Source of the DNA: Armillaria gallica
Taxonomy: Eukaryota > Basidiomycota > Agaricomycetes > Agaricales > Physalacriaceae
NCBI GenBank assembly: GCA_037576215.1
Contig: JBANDB010000011.1
Span: 2,294,001-2,358,000, forward strand
DNA: 64,000 nucleotides
Direction: 5' to 3'
The position numbers and the translations under genes were made by a program. Of this stretch, positions 12,151 to 24,555 are shown piece by piece. The notes beneath the pieces are model-generated. The model was not told the origin of the DNA and made no database searches. It saw only the letters and a list, made by a program, of their open reading frames with translations. Numbering within the stretch: position 1 is the stretch's first letter; each line of letters starts with the position of its first letter.

Positions 12151-13962
12151 ATGAGCGAAGACAAACAGTCTTTCATTAGCCTCGAAGTCAAAGTGCTACG
12201 AAACCGCTTTCTGCTTCCCAGAATATTCGAATTTCTACAGCCCCGTTTTGAAAAATTTCCGACAGACTTGATTCTGTTTGACACAGAGGCCCAGGATCTC
12301 TATAAAACGTTCTTCGGAGGTCTATGCGACCTTCTCCAATCCTCCAAGAACGAGATCCTAAAACCTAATGGCAACAGTGATTTATTTCAGCGTCTATGGC
12401 GTACAATAACGGAATGGAGCACCCGGCTTGCGGTCATTCTAGCCCAATATGACTCTGAGTATCTCGACGGGTCCACGGTCTGGGTCGTCATCGAGCAGCT
12501 CTATGAGTTCATCTACTCTCTCCTCCTCACGGACGAATTTTATACTCATGAGATATTATCTGGGCCCTACATCTCTATCACCTCCCATCTGTACCTTAAA
12601 GTAATTCAAAGTTACCGCCCACTAGCTCGCCTCGAAATTCTCCTTGAAAACCCACTCTTACACTTTCTCCAAATTGATACTCCACCAGCAAGTTATGTTA
12701 GGCCGTTCACCGACACAGCTCATAGTCCCATGATGACATGTTTTCAGCGCATCATCACTCGCATCCAAGATCCCACCATCTCCCCCGACGCGCGCATGCA
12801 TGCTCACAACTTTATATACATCGTTTCCTTGTCATCAGACAAATACAACCGGATATTTCTTGCCAACAGAGTGCTCTACTGGTTTTCCCTTAGTATTGCA
12901 CGTTTTCTTCCCCTCGTAACCGGTGCCAACCCAAGCCGATCCATGGCGACATGGCTGGTACCGAACATGGATTACCTCGCCCAAAGCTTGGCCCAATCTG
13001 GGCCTGAATATGTGGCTGAGGTGCTCGATGCGGGCATCCTCAACACACTTCTCAACCTTCATCCGACGCCGATGCCTCCCACGTCTGATGCGCTCGTGCA
13101 CATCATAAACTGGCTTCATATGGGACTGGTCTATCGGGGCGTGTTGCGCAGAGCTCGTAAAGCCCTGGATAAGATCGAGCAGGATGGAACAGAGTCTGTT
13201 TTGAGATCGGGAAAGACTAAAGAAGCATGGATGGCTATGAAGGCGACCGCAAAGCGCATGCACACCTTCAAATGCTACTATCATTCACAGACTCTAGATA
13301 ACGATCGGGAACTGGAGTGTACTAACGCCCAGGTTCGTTCCCAATACTTTTCTTTCTCTTATCATTCACAAAAACCTGGTTGATAAAACAGTGTCCCAAC
13401 CCCAACGTCAGACGACATCCTAAACGGTGCACCGCCTGCTGGATTAGACTGTTCTGTTCTCGCGAGTGCCAAAAGGCTGGTTGGAAGGCGCACCGTCAAG
13501 AATGTCACGCTTTTGCACAGGGACGGAAAGGTACTAACACTGTGCCATACATTAGTCTCATTCTCAGCTGATTATCCTCTCAAATTAGACGGTCTACCCG
13601 GGCCGATGGGCATGCACGATTTCTTCTACATTCGACGATGTGCTCTCGAGGAGCTAAAAGCCAATGCACGATATGTCCGCGATCTCAAACGGGAATACTT
13701 ACGGAATCATCCGAAGTATCCCATTAGACGTCTTGTGGTCTTTTTCAACTTCGCAATACTTCCATGGACCATCAGTATAAACTCAGTCAAAGACCTCGGG
13801 GACGAGGTGGCCAATTTTGCGCCTCTTGATGCAGATGAGGGAAGAGCACAGATATTCCGCATCATCGCCCCTTGGAAAGGCGGGCCTGCGGCCATGGTGC
13901 TCAATGTTAATTATACTCCTGAGTACCCCTCGGATGAGCATCTTGTGATACGTGGTCTATAA
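12151..13962 (+). CDS. MYND-type zinc-finger protein, tandem copy 1
   Basis: Exons 12151-13332, 13392-13530 and probably 13589-13962 give about 564 residues. The first 394 residues are helical without a recognised domain. The zinc finger spans the exon 1/2 junction: a Cys in ELECTNAQ, then CPNP, CTAC, FCSRECQKAGWKAHRQEC, matching the C-x2-C...YC-x3-C-Q-x2-W-x2-H-x3-C plan of MYND fingers with small deviations. A C-terminal region of about 125 residues follows. MYND fingers bind proline-rich peptides; agaric genomes carry many MYND-only proteins of unknown role. For intron 2 the AG at 13588 (58-nt intron) is preferred to the AG at 13567 (37 nt); both keep the frame. The paralogue at 14609 supports the choice. 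Confidence 0.85.
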
Positions 13963-14608
13963 AAGTGATCTGGTTCGGAATAGATGTGGCAGATAGGCAG
14001 GAGACATCGTTTTCGCAATCCTCGCTTGGCAGTGATGCTCGTCTGGGGGAGATGGCCAGTCTTTGCCAAGATGGTTCAGAATATCAGTCGAGCCGTCCCA
14101 CACATCTACTTACTTGCCCTGAGGGCCGTGTATTTATGAAATGCGTATTGACGACAGTCGATTAAGGTCATTTTTCGGCGATAGCATGTTGCCCTATTAA
14201 ATGCAGATGCGAGCAAGATCCCGAAGATTCTCATGCTGCAAATTGATGGTGAAAGAAAATTTCACGTTAGCAAAGCTGTCAGGCCTCTGGGTTGATCCCT
14301 TTCGAAAAGATTTAGAAACTTCGTTTTAATCTCCACTAAGTCCTTCTGTTCAAGAAAAGATGTTATTGTTCTACATATTCTCGATTTCTCTGATCAGAAC
14401 AGGGCCTGCCGGTCTCTAGTTTCGAACTCGGCACGATTTCGGCACAGCTCAACATGTTTACTTTTTGGTTTTATGGACGTAAACTATCGTTCATCGACGT
14501 CTACAGCGCTGCTCTATCTTCTTTGGGAATATTTTACAGGTAGAGGCTTGATATCTTCTGGCATATAACTCCTAATCCCGTGTCACATTCAAGATCATCC
14601 GGGTCCGG

Positions 14609-16420
14609 ATGAACGAAGACAAACGGTCTTTTATCAGCCTAAAAGCCAGAGTGCTACGAAACCGCTATCTTCTTCCTAGAATATTCGGGATTTTGCAGCG
14701 CCGTTTTGAAGAATACCCGACAGACTCAATTCTGTTTGACCCAGAAGCCCAGGATCTCTATGAAACGTTCTTCAAAGGTCTATGTGATCTTCTTCAATCC
14801 TCCAAGAACGAGATCCTACGGCCTAATGGCAACGGCGACTTATTTAGGCGTCTATGGCGTACAATAACGGAATGGAGCATCCGGCTTGCGGGCATTCTGA
14901 CCCAATATGACTCTGAGTATCTCGACGAGTCCACTATTTGGGTCGTCATCGAGCAGCTCTATGAGCTCATTTACTCTCTCCTCCGTGCCGACGAAGTTTG
15001 TTCTCAAAAAATAGTATCTGGGCCCTACATCTCTATCACCTCCCATCTGTACCTTAAAGTGATTCAAAGTAACCGCCCGCTACCTCACCTCGAATTTCTC
15101 CTTGAAAAACCACTCTTGCGCCTTTTCCAAATTGATACCGCATCACCAAGATATACCAGGCCATTCACCGATACGCCTCATAGCCTCATGATGTCATGTT
15201 TTCAGCGCATCATCACTCGCATCCAAGATCCCACCATCTCCCCCGACGCGCGCCTCCGTGCTCACACCTTTTTATACATCGTTTCCTTATCATCAGACAA
15301 ATACAACCAGATTTTTCTTGCCAACAGAGTGCTCTACTGGTTTTCACTTAGTATGGCACGTTTTCTTCCCCACCTAACCGGCGCCCACCCAAGCCGATCC
15401 ATGGCGACAGTACTGGTACCGAACATGGATTACCTCGTCGGATGCTTGGCCCAATCTGGGCCTGAATATATGGCTGAGGCGCTCGATGCGGGCATCCTCA
15501 ACACACTTCTCAACCTTCATCCGCCAATGCCTCCCACGTCTGATGCGCTCATGCACGTCATAAACTGGCTTCATATGGGACTGGTCTTTCGGGGCGTGTT
15601 GCGCAGAGCTCATAAAGCCCTGGATAAGATCGAGCAGGATGGAACAGAGTCTGTTTTGAGATCGGGAAAGACTAAAGAAGCATGGATGGCTATGAAGGCA
15701 ACCGCAAAGCGCATGCACACCTTCAAATGCTACTATCACACACAGGCTCTAGATAACGATCAGGAATTGGGGTGCACTAATGCCCAGGTTCGTTCCCAAT
15801 ACATTTCTTTTTCTTCGCATTCACAACAACCTGGTTGACAAAACAGTGTCCCAACCCCAACGTAGGACGACATCCCAAACGGTGCACCGGCTGTTGGATT
15901 AGGCTATTCTGTTCTCGTGAATGCCAAAAGGCTGGTTGGAAGACGCACCGTCAAGAATGTCATGCTTTGGCGCAGGGACGGAGAGGTAATATCATGCCAT
16001 ACTTTAGTCACATTCTCAACTGATTATCCTCTCGAATTAGAAGGTATGTCCGGGCCGATGGGCGAGTACGATTCCTTCTACGTTCGACAATGTGCTCTCG
16101 AGGAGATGAAAGCCAATGCACGCTATGTCCGCGATCTCAAACGGGAATACTTACGGGATCATCCGAAGCATCCCCTTAGGCGTCTTGTAGTTGTTGTCAA
16201 CTACGCACTGCTCCCAAGGACCTTTAGTATAATATCAGTCGAAGACCTCGAAGAGGAAGTGGCTAGCGAGTCTGAGCCTCTCGCGGATGCAGATGAGGGA
16301 AGAGCACAGATATTCCGCGTCATTACTCCTTGGAAAGGCGGACCTGCGGGCATGGTGCTCAATGCTAATTATGCTCCCGAGTACCCCTCAGATGAACATC
16401 TTGTGATACGCGGTCTATAA
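14609..16420 (+). CDS. MYND-type zinc-finger protein, tandem copy 2
   Basis: Exons 14609-15787, 15847-15985 and 16041-16420 give about 565 residues collinear with copy 1. The finger is intact: CTNAQ before the intron, then CPNP, CTGC, FCSRECQKAGWKTHRQEC. The position equivalent to the short AG acceptor of copy 1 is AA here (about 16018), so intron 2 cannot end there. The next AG, at 16040, keeps the frame and gives a normal 55-nt intron, and the same site exists in copy 1. Substitutions relative to copy 1 are spread along the gene and length changes are multiples of three, which argues that it is functional. Partner and role unknown. Confidence 0.85.
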
Positions 16421-17519
16421 AAGTGATCTGGTTCGGAATAGCCGTGGCAGATAGGCAGGAGACATCGTTTTCGCAATCCTCGCTCGGCAATGATGCTCGT
16501 CTGGGGGAGATGGCGAGTCTTTGCCAAGATGGTTCAGAACATCAGTCGAGTCGTCCCATACATCTACTTACTTGCCCTGAGGGCCGTGTATTTATGGAAT
16601 GCGTATGCTCTGTTTAGTAGGAAACATGGGGCAGTGCCAAGGTGTACGTTAAAGTTTTTGAGAAGCTATTATGCTAATGCTCGCGTCGCGATGGATAACG
16701 GCAGCGGCGGTGGGAATAATACTTGACGCCTTTTATTCTGCTCAATGGCCGGATGAAAACGGTTTCATAGATATATGATCGTCGCATTGTTACTCGCACC
16801 GTTCATCAATTAGACATGTTGAATGAGGAGGGTCGACGCGGCTGAAGAGTTTTTTCTGTCGACCATCGATTTTCGGGCTCCCATGGATGGCTGACGAGTT
16901 CCAATGGCTCTCTGTATACGATCCCACGAAGGAGCGCCTCCTCTACGTCTGTGGGTAAATATAGTCGCGCACCCATCATGCATCATGGTGTGAAGATCTG
17001 AGCGATGACTTCCATCTTTGTTCGGGAAGAGAATTCAAGCCATTGAAAACATCCATGCGGGAAGATCCGCAATCTTTGAGGACGATCGCCCCTACCGATT
17101 GGCGTACCATAAAAGACTTTCTACTATTGCGTCCGCTGAGCCAGTCATTTGACTGCTTTGCACTGGAGATAAACATGGAAACAAAACTCCGCTTACATAT
17201 ATGAATGAATCCTCGCCAAATATCAAACTCAGTCTCTCTGCATCTTGATCGTTTATCGGATTTCTCATGCTTTATTTAGCTGAAGCAGATTCCATCCGCC
17301 ATCAGAATCTCCTAGTAAAAAAAAAAACATAGAACCCAGGCTGTGATTGAAAGGACCAGAAATAGAAGTAACATTCCAACAGTTAGGGATCGCGCAAACA
17401 AGTAGGAATGCTTTGGTTAGGAGTCCAGCCTAACAACAAACGCCGCCGCCGGCCTAACACATCTAATTGGTTCAACGTAAATACAGAGTAGATGGGAGAG
17501 TAATGCACAGCAGAGAGGG
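16421..17519. other. 3' flank of MYND copy 2 and intergenic stretch
   Basis: To about 16617 this is the duplicated 3' flank. Beyond that only short frames are seen, with an A-rich tract near 17319-17329. Nothing coding is recognised. Confidence 0.5.
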
Positions 17520-20500
17520 CTAATGCCTCGCCATCGCCCGCGCGGCTACATTATCAGCCGTCGGCAGCATCCCATGCCCGTGCCCATGCGAATCACGCCT
17601 CCCAGCCGAACCATGCCCAAGATTCTTCGCACAGATCATATCAAGCTCCTCCAATAAGGTCTGATGCCGGTACGACAGCCGTATATTGGGGACATTTGTC
17701 TACGTGCATTTTCGTTAGTAAGATGAAAAAATAACAAGCCAAAGACAACGAACCTTGTTGATATCATTTCCGGCTGCCCCTGGAAGGTACCATTCGTGTC
17801 CTATCCAGTGTCGTTTGAGTTCCATTTCAAACCCGCTTTGGATGACCGAGTTGCGCGCTAGCTCGGCCAGCGAGCTTTGGGGGAGCTTGTAAATCTGATA
17901 TAGCATGAGCTGAGACGGCGGGAAGAACGTAAACCGAAATACGCACATGAGCAGCAACACTGTACTCCTCCAGTAGAGGTTCCTACGCCGAAATTTAATC
18001 AATGCCTACAACGCCTTGAACAACCACTAACCTTGGTAAAATGAAACTGCAGCGGATCGTCAGTGCTCAGGCTGACATTCAGCCCCGTCTTGAAGAAATC
18101 CGGTAGAGGATTCCTCTCATACGTCAAAAACAACGCGTTGTTACTCAGGGGGCTCATCGCTATCCCAATTTGCTTGAGGTAGAACAGGTACTGTAATGCA
18201 GGGACCTTGCGGAGTAAGATCCCATGCGAGATTGAGTGCGAGTGAGGAAAGCGGAGGTCAGGTGGTCCGTATCACCTGCCTCGCCACAGTGTGGTCGGAA
18301 CACGAAAGTATCTACGTGGGATAAGGGTGGGGTGGAGGAAGGAAGGGAAAGGAAAACTTACTGAACCCGCGTAGCCTCCGCCAGTTGTTTAGACTCGCCA
18401 TGTTCGCGAACATGTAATATATCCTGGCATTAAGAGAGATAAGGCAAGCCTATCCATAGATGAATTCTCTTACCAATATGAATAAGGTGGCGACTGATTA
18501 GTGTCCCAGACTCGCGGGTAAGGGAATTTTTTGTATATCCTCCTTTCAGCTTTGGATTCATCATCAACGGTATCAAAGCCGACTACGCGTTGCAGGAAAA
18601 CGTGCAGCTCTGGGTGAGTTGCCGGATCTTTGGTTACCTCAAACAATGGCCTGAACAAATCTGGCAATCTGTGAACATGCCAAACGCAAGGGAAATAATC
18701 AAGTAAGGACGTACTGATAACGATATCCTCAAAGGTCTTGATAGATCCATTCGCCTTGTACACGTCATACAGTCGCGGGACCTGGATGAGCCATCGGACG
18801 TTGTGCGAGTAGAGCTTATTGTTGACGATCCACTTTGCGAGCTTGTCCCATTCGTCCGGGGACCGACCGTAGATGCTGAGTCGCCATTCACAGTTCTGAT
18901 TACCCCATCATTCAACAAGTTACGTCGACGAGTGTACAAGTATCTTACCTGATACTTGCTCTGTTCCAAGTCGGTCATAACTTCTAGAGTAGGGGTGAGC
19001 ATTTGAAAACGTAAAAGACGTCTAAGCGAACCTTTGGTGATCTCCGCCAAATACCTTCCTTTGATGAAATTATCTGTCTTCAAGAAGATCTCCCTCAGTC
19101 TCGACTCTCCGATCGGGTTATATTTAAGATTGAATTTGTCAAATCTATGGAAGGTGTCCTGGTGCGCATGCATGTCCAGCGTGTCGATCGACAAATCGTA
19201 GGCTGTCAATTTGAGCGACTGGAATACCTGCTCCAGCGTTAACTCAGCGCTATCGCGGAATATTACAACATCCTATAACACGCGAGTTAAACGAGGAAAC
19301 AGAAGGAAGCTCTATTCGAACCTGAGGGCTACGCTTCATCTTGGATTTAATAAACCGCAATAGATGCTTCTGGTTCATGCTACTCGAATGATGCACGTGC
19401 GTATCGACTTTACGAAGGTTGTAGAAATCTCTTGTAAAGATAAGATATTATGAGTTCGTACAAAGACTAATTGAGCAGTTGATTACCTGTGAGGAACACG
19501 CTGAATGAATAAACAAGGCCCTTAATCCCCACCGAGAAGAGAATGAAACACAAATACCTTCATATCAGCCAACTCCTGAAACTCATTCAAGAGGCTGTAC
19601 ATCGTAAATTTGCTCGCTAAATACTTGAGCCTTCGAAACGCGAAACTCTTTGTTGGGCCATCCGAGATGACACCTAGAATGTAGTCCAGATCTACGAAAT
19701 ACTCGCGGATACTGGGTATGTCGAATGCCGGCGTCGCTAAGAGCTATTAATGCGGGAATCCACGCAAGCAACGACATACACACCTTGATCAGGCTCATAG
19801 ACCTGGTACACGCCCTTGTCATCGATCTTAAAGTCCCAATTGTGGTTCCCAGGAATATCACACTCCTCGAACTTGAACTCTTTCCCACTTCCACTGTATC
19901 CCCCGTCGACGCTCACCGCCTCTTTATCGTCTGTCCAATGCCAATGCGGGGGCGGCGGACTTGGGTACACCTTCCACCGTTTCCCCTGCTTAGTGTCACT
20001 CGGACTTGAACGAGCAGGCAGCCCAGCATCCGGCTTCACTCCATTCACATCCGCAGACTCATCTTCCAGCCCTTGAAAATACCCATCGTAGTCTTTAGGA
20101 TTATCCCCCAGCCTCTGGCAGGACTTGCGGGTGTATTTATCACGGAGCTCAAGGCAGCGCTGGAACGATTCGAACAGGTGAACCAGCTCGGAAGAGAGGA
20201 CCGTCTCTGAAAGGGGGGAAGGGGCATCAGCGGCCGCTCAGCGTATTCGTTTCCCCCACGAACCTGGCGGGTGTCCATCCATGGCGGACATGGCGGACTT
20301 GGCCGCCTCCTCCGCTTCCTCTTCGAGTTCCTCGGCAAATGGGCTCGGAACACGTGCATCTGCAGCCACACCATGCCCTAGCATGCTTCCTGCAAATGAT
20401 GCCGCCCCGTCCGAGCGCGCGTCGGATCCACGTCTATGCGCCCACATTTTTTCTTCGATCTGTCATCATCCGCTTCAACACGCGAGCTGGTAGCAAAATG

Positions 20501-20645
20501 GACGGCTCCTTACATGCTGGAACGTTCGTTCTTCGGGATATCCGTAGAAAGCATCGCGCGATTCGGGGATTTCAGGTGGTGGGGTCGTTGTGGGCTTTGC
20601 TTGCGGAGGGATGTCATCACCTTCAGCCTGAAGTAGCGCAGCCAT
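17520..20645 (-). CDS. AMD1: AMP deaminase, 15 exons, one apparent frameshift
   Basis: Converts AMP to IMP and ammonia in the purine nucleotide cycle, in the cytosol. Exons from the 5' end: 20645-20514, 20459-20264, 20206-19784, 19736-19558, 19500-19487 (14-nt microexon), 19430-19322, 19272-19032, 18983-18949, 18895-18715, 18660-18474, 18423-18362, 18311-18032, 17982-17947, 17894-17754, 17699-17520, about 799 residues. Family motifs: [20 protein letters not shown] with the zinc-binding H-x-[33 protein letters not shown], and the signature [11 protein letters not shown]. The C-terminus is Gly/His-rich. In exon 12 the frame breaks by one base between FLT and SISHG at 18241-18243 (see findings). 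Both sides are strongly conserved, so the gene is probably intact in life. The start at MAALLQAEG could be preceded by another exon. Confidence 0.9.
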
Positions 20646-22851
20646 GTTCTCCTTGTTCTTATATATCACAGTACACTAGAACAAGAAGCACTGAGATAGA
20701 AACGAGTAGGCAAGTAAGCTCACTGACGTTGGTTGAGACAAAAGATCGAGTTTCAAATTACTTAGGATCGGTGGCGGTGCTGGTCAGGTGATGCAAATCT
20801 GCGGAGAATCCCGAAGTTGGCGAGGAGCCATTTGCGACGTCATTCTTTCCTCAAGGCAACTTGCACTCCAAACACTTTTGATGTAGCCACCTTTTGTCCT
20901 ACTTAGCCTTCTACCGTTGCGCCACAACTCCGAAACCCCTTCCTGGACTCATTTCGTCAATTCAACATCTTGCAACCTCATCATATTATAGCATTGCCAT
21001 CACCAAATAATAGAGCTCAGGGCGGGCTGAACGGTATCTTCACTTTGTCTTGTTACCGTTTTGATCCCCAGGCGGCATTCAATATTCATCCCCGAGGCCT
21101 TGCAACTCAGATCAGCGGCTCCACACATTTTGACCGGACTGATTTTCCGCCCTGTTCCCGACTAGATGGTAATGGTCCTGGATCTATGTTGAGTGCGGTA
21201 AATAAACCTTGAATGTGGGCCGGCTACTGCCCGGGACTCTCTGTGGGCCTCCTGTATCCAAGCTGTCTCCTGTTGCATCATTTTATCTCCTCGAGGCCTG
21301 TCTATCCATCCCTCGAGGCTTGTCAGTGGAGCTTTTCAACAGGCCACCCACCTTCCAGCCTATCGACGAACTACGTGTACATATCACTCTCTACGGCAAC
21401 TAATGATATCCTCAGCCGACCATCGAATATGATTAACCCCACGTATAGCCAAGGAGAGCCCGTGCACTGGAGCCTTTGTCCTATCCGCGGGACGCACCCC
21501 CGCACACCGGAGATAGAAGATTGCCACGGCAAGCATCATTCATTCCATTGCAATGACGATCGCATTATAATACGAATGAATGAATGAATGAAATGAGGGG
21601 AAATCATCGGAGAATACCACACCGCATGTTGTAGAACACCGGTCCGGCAAAAGATGTGTGCCCGAAATCTAAATGACTGGGGATCAAAGTGACGGACAAG
21701 ACCTTCTAACTCCGGCTGTGGATGGAATTCAGCGCTGTTTGGACTCTTTCAGATGTACATGTACATAGAACGAGGAACATCGGCTTTCAATCGCACCGCA
21801 AACATAGCACCACCGTGCGGCTGTACTATCTTTGGCGGCTGGCTTCACGTACGCGGCCTTCAAGTGGTAGGGTCGGGGAAACAAGCCTCAGAACTCATAC
21901 CGCATGCCATTTTCTTCGTCATGTGGTGGCTGGTAAAGTAGCCATCTTAGAGCAGGGAAAGTAGGCGGTGGGTTAGTGTCTACGTCATAGAAACCTGTTC
22001 GGAATATCAACGCAATATAAAATTCATCATACCACGCACTGTGGTGCTGGGAAGGGATATGAAGGTAAGTGTTTCCGATGGCAAGCTAGGTTTGCAGTCC
22101 CCGACATCGCACTGGCGGCGCAAACGAAGCTTCGAATTCCAGACGATCATCAATAGCACAAATAGCACTCAAACAATTGAGAGATCAGAGGAGATGCTGA
22201 CAACTGCAACAAATGAGGGGGCGGCGCCCAATACCCCCTGAAGCGGCGAGCGCCACAACAGGAGCACCAAAGTTCGAAGGTTCAGAACCAAGGAACCGCA
22301 ATACAGTATGGATAATGCAGCTAGAAAGCCATGGACCAGCCCTGCTCAAGTGCCTAGAGCCGCTCGGCTGGCCGGGGTACGAAGACAGTGTAAGAGAGTT
22401 TCCAGGGGCTTGTAAACTGATAAGCAGCTTTCCGAAAGGTGTTTTGACGCGACAGAAAATTGACAGAACGCGGCTTCAACCAAAAAGGGTATGTTAGCGT
22501 TTTGGAGGGGGCAGCACAGTACAGGTAACAGACATGATTATAACTGAGAGTCTGGTCGCCACCGAGTTGGAAAGGATAAATCGTTGGGAACAATAACACG
22601 GAAAAGAGGCGAGACGAGCGAGACGGTCCAAAAATACACAGCCACGGTCCCAGATCCCTCTTATCTAAGTAGAAAAAAGGTTCCGTCAACCCGCGGTAAC
22701 TGATCAGGGCCAATATAGATTCTGAATCTGCTGGGTAAAGGGGGTGGGACCCTGTTAAGAGGCAGAGGCATGGGAAAAGGAAGGGGAAGGAGATACATAT
22801 AGGTATAGGTTGGCAAGATCTAGGTAATAATACAGTATACAAAAATGACCT
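20646..22851. other. Intergenic stretch, no gene recognised
   Basis: A 2.2-kb stretch with only chance frames. It has a short AATG microsatellite at about 21573-21592. A tRNA-like string on the minus strand near 20930 does not fold into a tRNA (see rejected items). Confidence 0.5.
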
Positions 22852-24321
22852 TTACGACGCCCTTCTGAGAATGACCATCAAACCATCTGAATGAGCAGAG
22901 AAAATAGCGTCCACTGAGATCGCCCCGTGCAGCGGTTCGGGTTGGTGCGAGGACTTTCTGGGCGTCTGGCTACTCCGTTTGGAGGAGCGGGACTTGTTGG
23001 TCCCGTGTTTATGGTGTCTGGATGCGTTCGGTGGCTCTTGTCGGGGCCTGGAGCTGATGAGCGGGTAGTTCGAATCGAATATATAGGACGGGGGGAACTC
23101 ACTCGGACTCCCTTGCCTCTGTCAGTAGTGCGAATTTGCCGAACCCGAAGCCTCCGTCGCTCGGCTGGCCGCGCTCGTTGACGCCCCAGGTCTTGATGAC
23201 GTCGATCCAGCTGGTGACGATGGCTTCGTCTTTGCGCGCGACGTAGTCGAAGAAACTCCTGCCGATGGCTTCGGTGCTCTCGATGAGGAGGTCATTGGAG
23301 CAGTATTGGATGGTGCAGCGGAGGGAGAAGCGGTTGAGGATGAGGGCTGTGCGGAAGGATTGGGAGGGGAGGTGCTCGTACGATATCGGGTCGGCGGGAG
23401 TCTGAGGCGGGGTGGAGAAGGGCGGCGGGGAAGGGGGCATTGGGGAAGGGTCATTCCATCGCTTCTGGCGAGTTAGTAGAAGGACGAGAGTAAGAGAGAG
23501 AGCCCCGGACGTACGCGGAATTGAAAGTTCTCTGCTGCGGGGCTTATGACGGTTATTTCTTGAGCTGTAGAGGCGTTGTGAAGGGCTTTGGCGCCGGGGC
23601 TGGCGAAGGAGACGCTCCCGACGAGGACATTGTGGACGACTGTGCTGTTGGACGGGTCAGAAGGGGGGGCGTCACTGCGGTCGAAGAACAGACCGTGACT
23701 ACGAGTAAAGTTAGACACAAAGCAACGGAGTAGAAGAATGGAGAGACGACTGACTACACCGCATAAAACATAGCCCTTGTAGGGATCCTTGTGCTTCATA
23801 CGGAGGTAGACGAGGACTGCAGCCTTGTCTGCCTTGATGGTGTCGCTGTGGGGTGGAAGTTAGGCGGCACGGGAGAAAGCAAACCGCGAGACGGACTGAT
23901 GCAGTTTGCGAACTCGGTTCACTTCGTCTGGGTGTACGAGTTCGAGCGAGGGGTGGCCATAGAGTTCGTGAGGTTCGTATCCTGCTCGAGGTTGGATCGA
24001 GTTGGAGAAGGGAGCGAGTGAGAGACGCACCCAAGAGCTCGACGACCGAGTCGGTCATGTAGAGCCACTTTGCCTGGAGGAGGACCGGTGAGTAGAGTGA
24101 TCACCCCACCACCGGTATCAAGGGCGACTGACCTCTTGCGAGAAATCGACTATGCCGACTAGAAGAGGATTAGTAGAGCGGAGGATATAGAGAAAGAAGA
24201 CGGACTGAAGGAATAACAAGGAGTGTTCTGGTCCATGGCACGCTAGAAAGACATGGGCGTTGGATATATAATGGCGGTGGTAGGCAAGAAACAAGGTACC
24301 GAACGAATCGGATTGACGCAT
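22852..24321 (-). CDS. Double-PAS-domain protein, about 9 exons
   Basis: Exons from the 5' end: 24321-24300, 24158-24133, 24073-24031, 23981-23897, 23845-23758, an apparent 5-nt exon inside 23757-23645, 23644-23515, 23464-23103 and 23053-22852, about 320 residues. PAS 1 runs from SFVGIVDFSQ through AKWLYMTDSVVELLG and HPSLELVHPDEVNRV to RMKHKDPYKGYVLCG; a second PAS-like segment covers TALILNRFSLRCTIQYCSND to FFDYVARKDEAIVTSW. The last exon is basic (KSRSSKRSSQTPRKSS) and ends SVDAIFSAHSDGLMVILRRA. The GRNCRF flavin-binding cysteine motif of LOV domains is absent, and there is no zinc finger, so this is not White Collar 1. It may sense a ligand or dimerise through PAS. The gene diverges from TRM61 over a 234-bp shared promoter. 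Confidence 0.8.
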
Positions 24322-24555
24322 CAGGCTGGTGGCAGGCTGGTGCAGGACCTCATGAGGGCAGGATCAAAGAGTTATTGATGGACAAAAAGTTTATAATAAT
24401 CACGGATATCTGATAATACGTATTATCTGTGTACGTCCTCTGTAAACACGTACGCTGAGGTACGCTCAGACGAGGGAACTCATTCAACACGGGTGGACTC
24501 GGCGATCTCGAGATCGGCTTGAATCTTGGTCAGATCCGCTCTGCATCTTGCCACG
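24322..24555. promoter_or_regulatory. Divergent promoter between PAS gene and TRM61
   Basis: A 234-bp head-to-head interval that must carry the start signals of both genes. It contains an AT-rich core (ATAATAATCACGGATATCTGATAATACGTATTATC region, about 24389-24426) with a partial palindrome around GATAATACGTATTATC. Inference from layout only. Confidence 0.4.

Larger units (their letters stand above)
11930..16617. repeat. Tandem duplication of a ~2.46-kb MYND gene unit
   Basis: Unit 1 (about 11930-14165) and unit 2 (about 14395-16617) share gene, 5' flank and 3' flank. The start codons are 2458 bases apart. The 3' flanks both begin AAAAGTGATCTGGTTCGGAA straight after the stop codon. The coding regions are clearly diverged but collinear, with the same three-exon structure and only small in-frame length differences, so both were kept under coding constraint after duplication. 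Confidence 0.9.

Noticed and set aside
20905..20945. tRNA-like string on the minus strand (GTGGCGCAACGGTAG)
   Set aside because: It resembles a tRNA D-arm, but no matching D-stem closure, T-loop (TTCRA) or acceptor pairing follows at the right distance.
22354..22842. 162-codon minus frame
   Set aside because: It lies directly after the PAS gene stop and is most likely its 3' UTR; the residues look random and have no domain.
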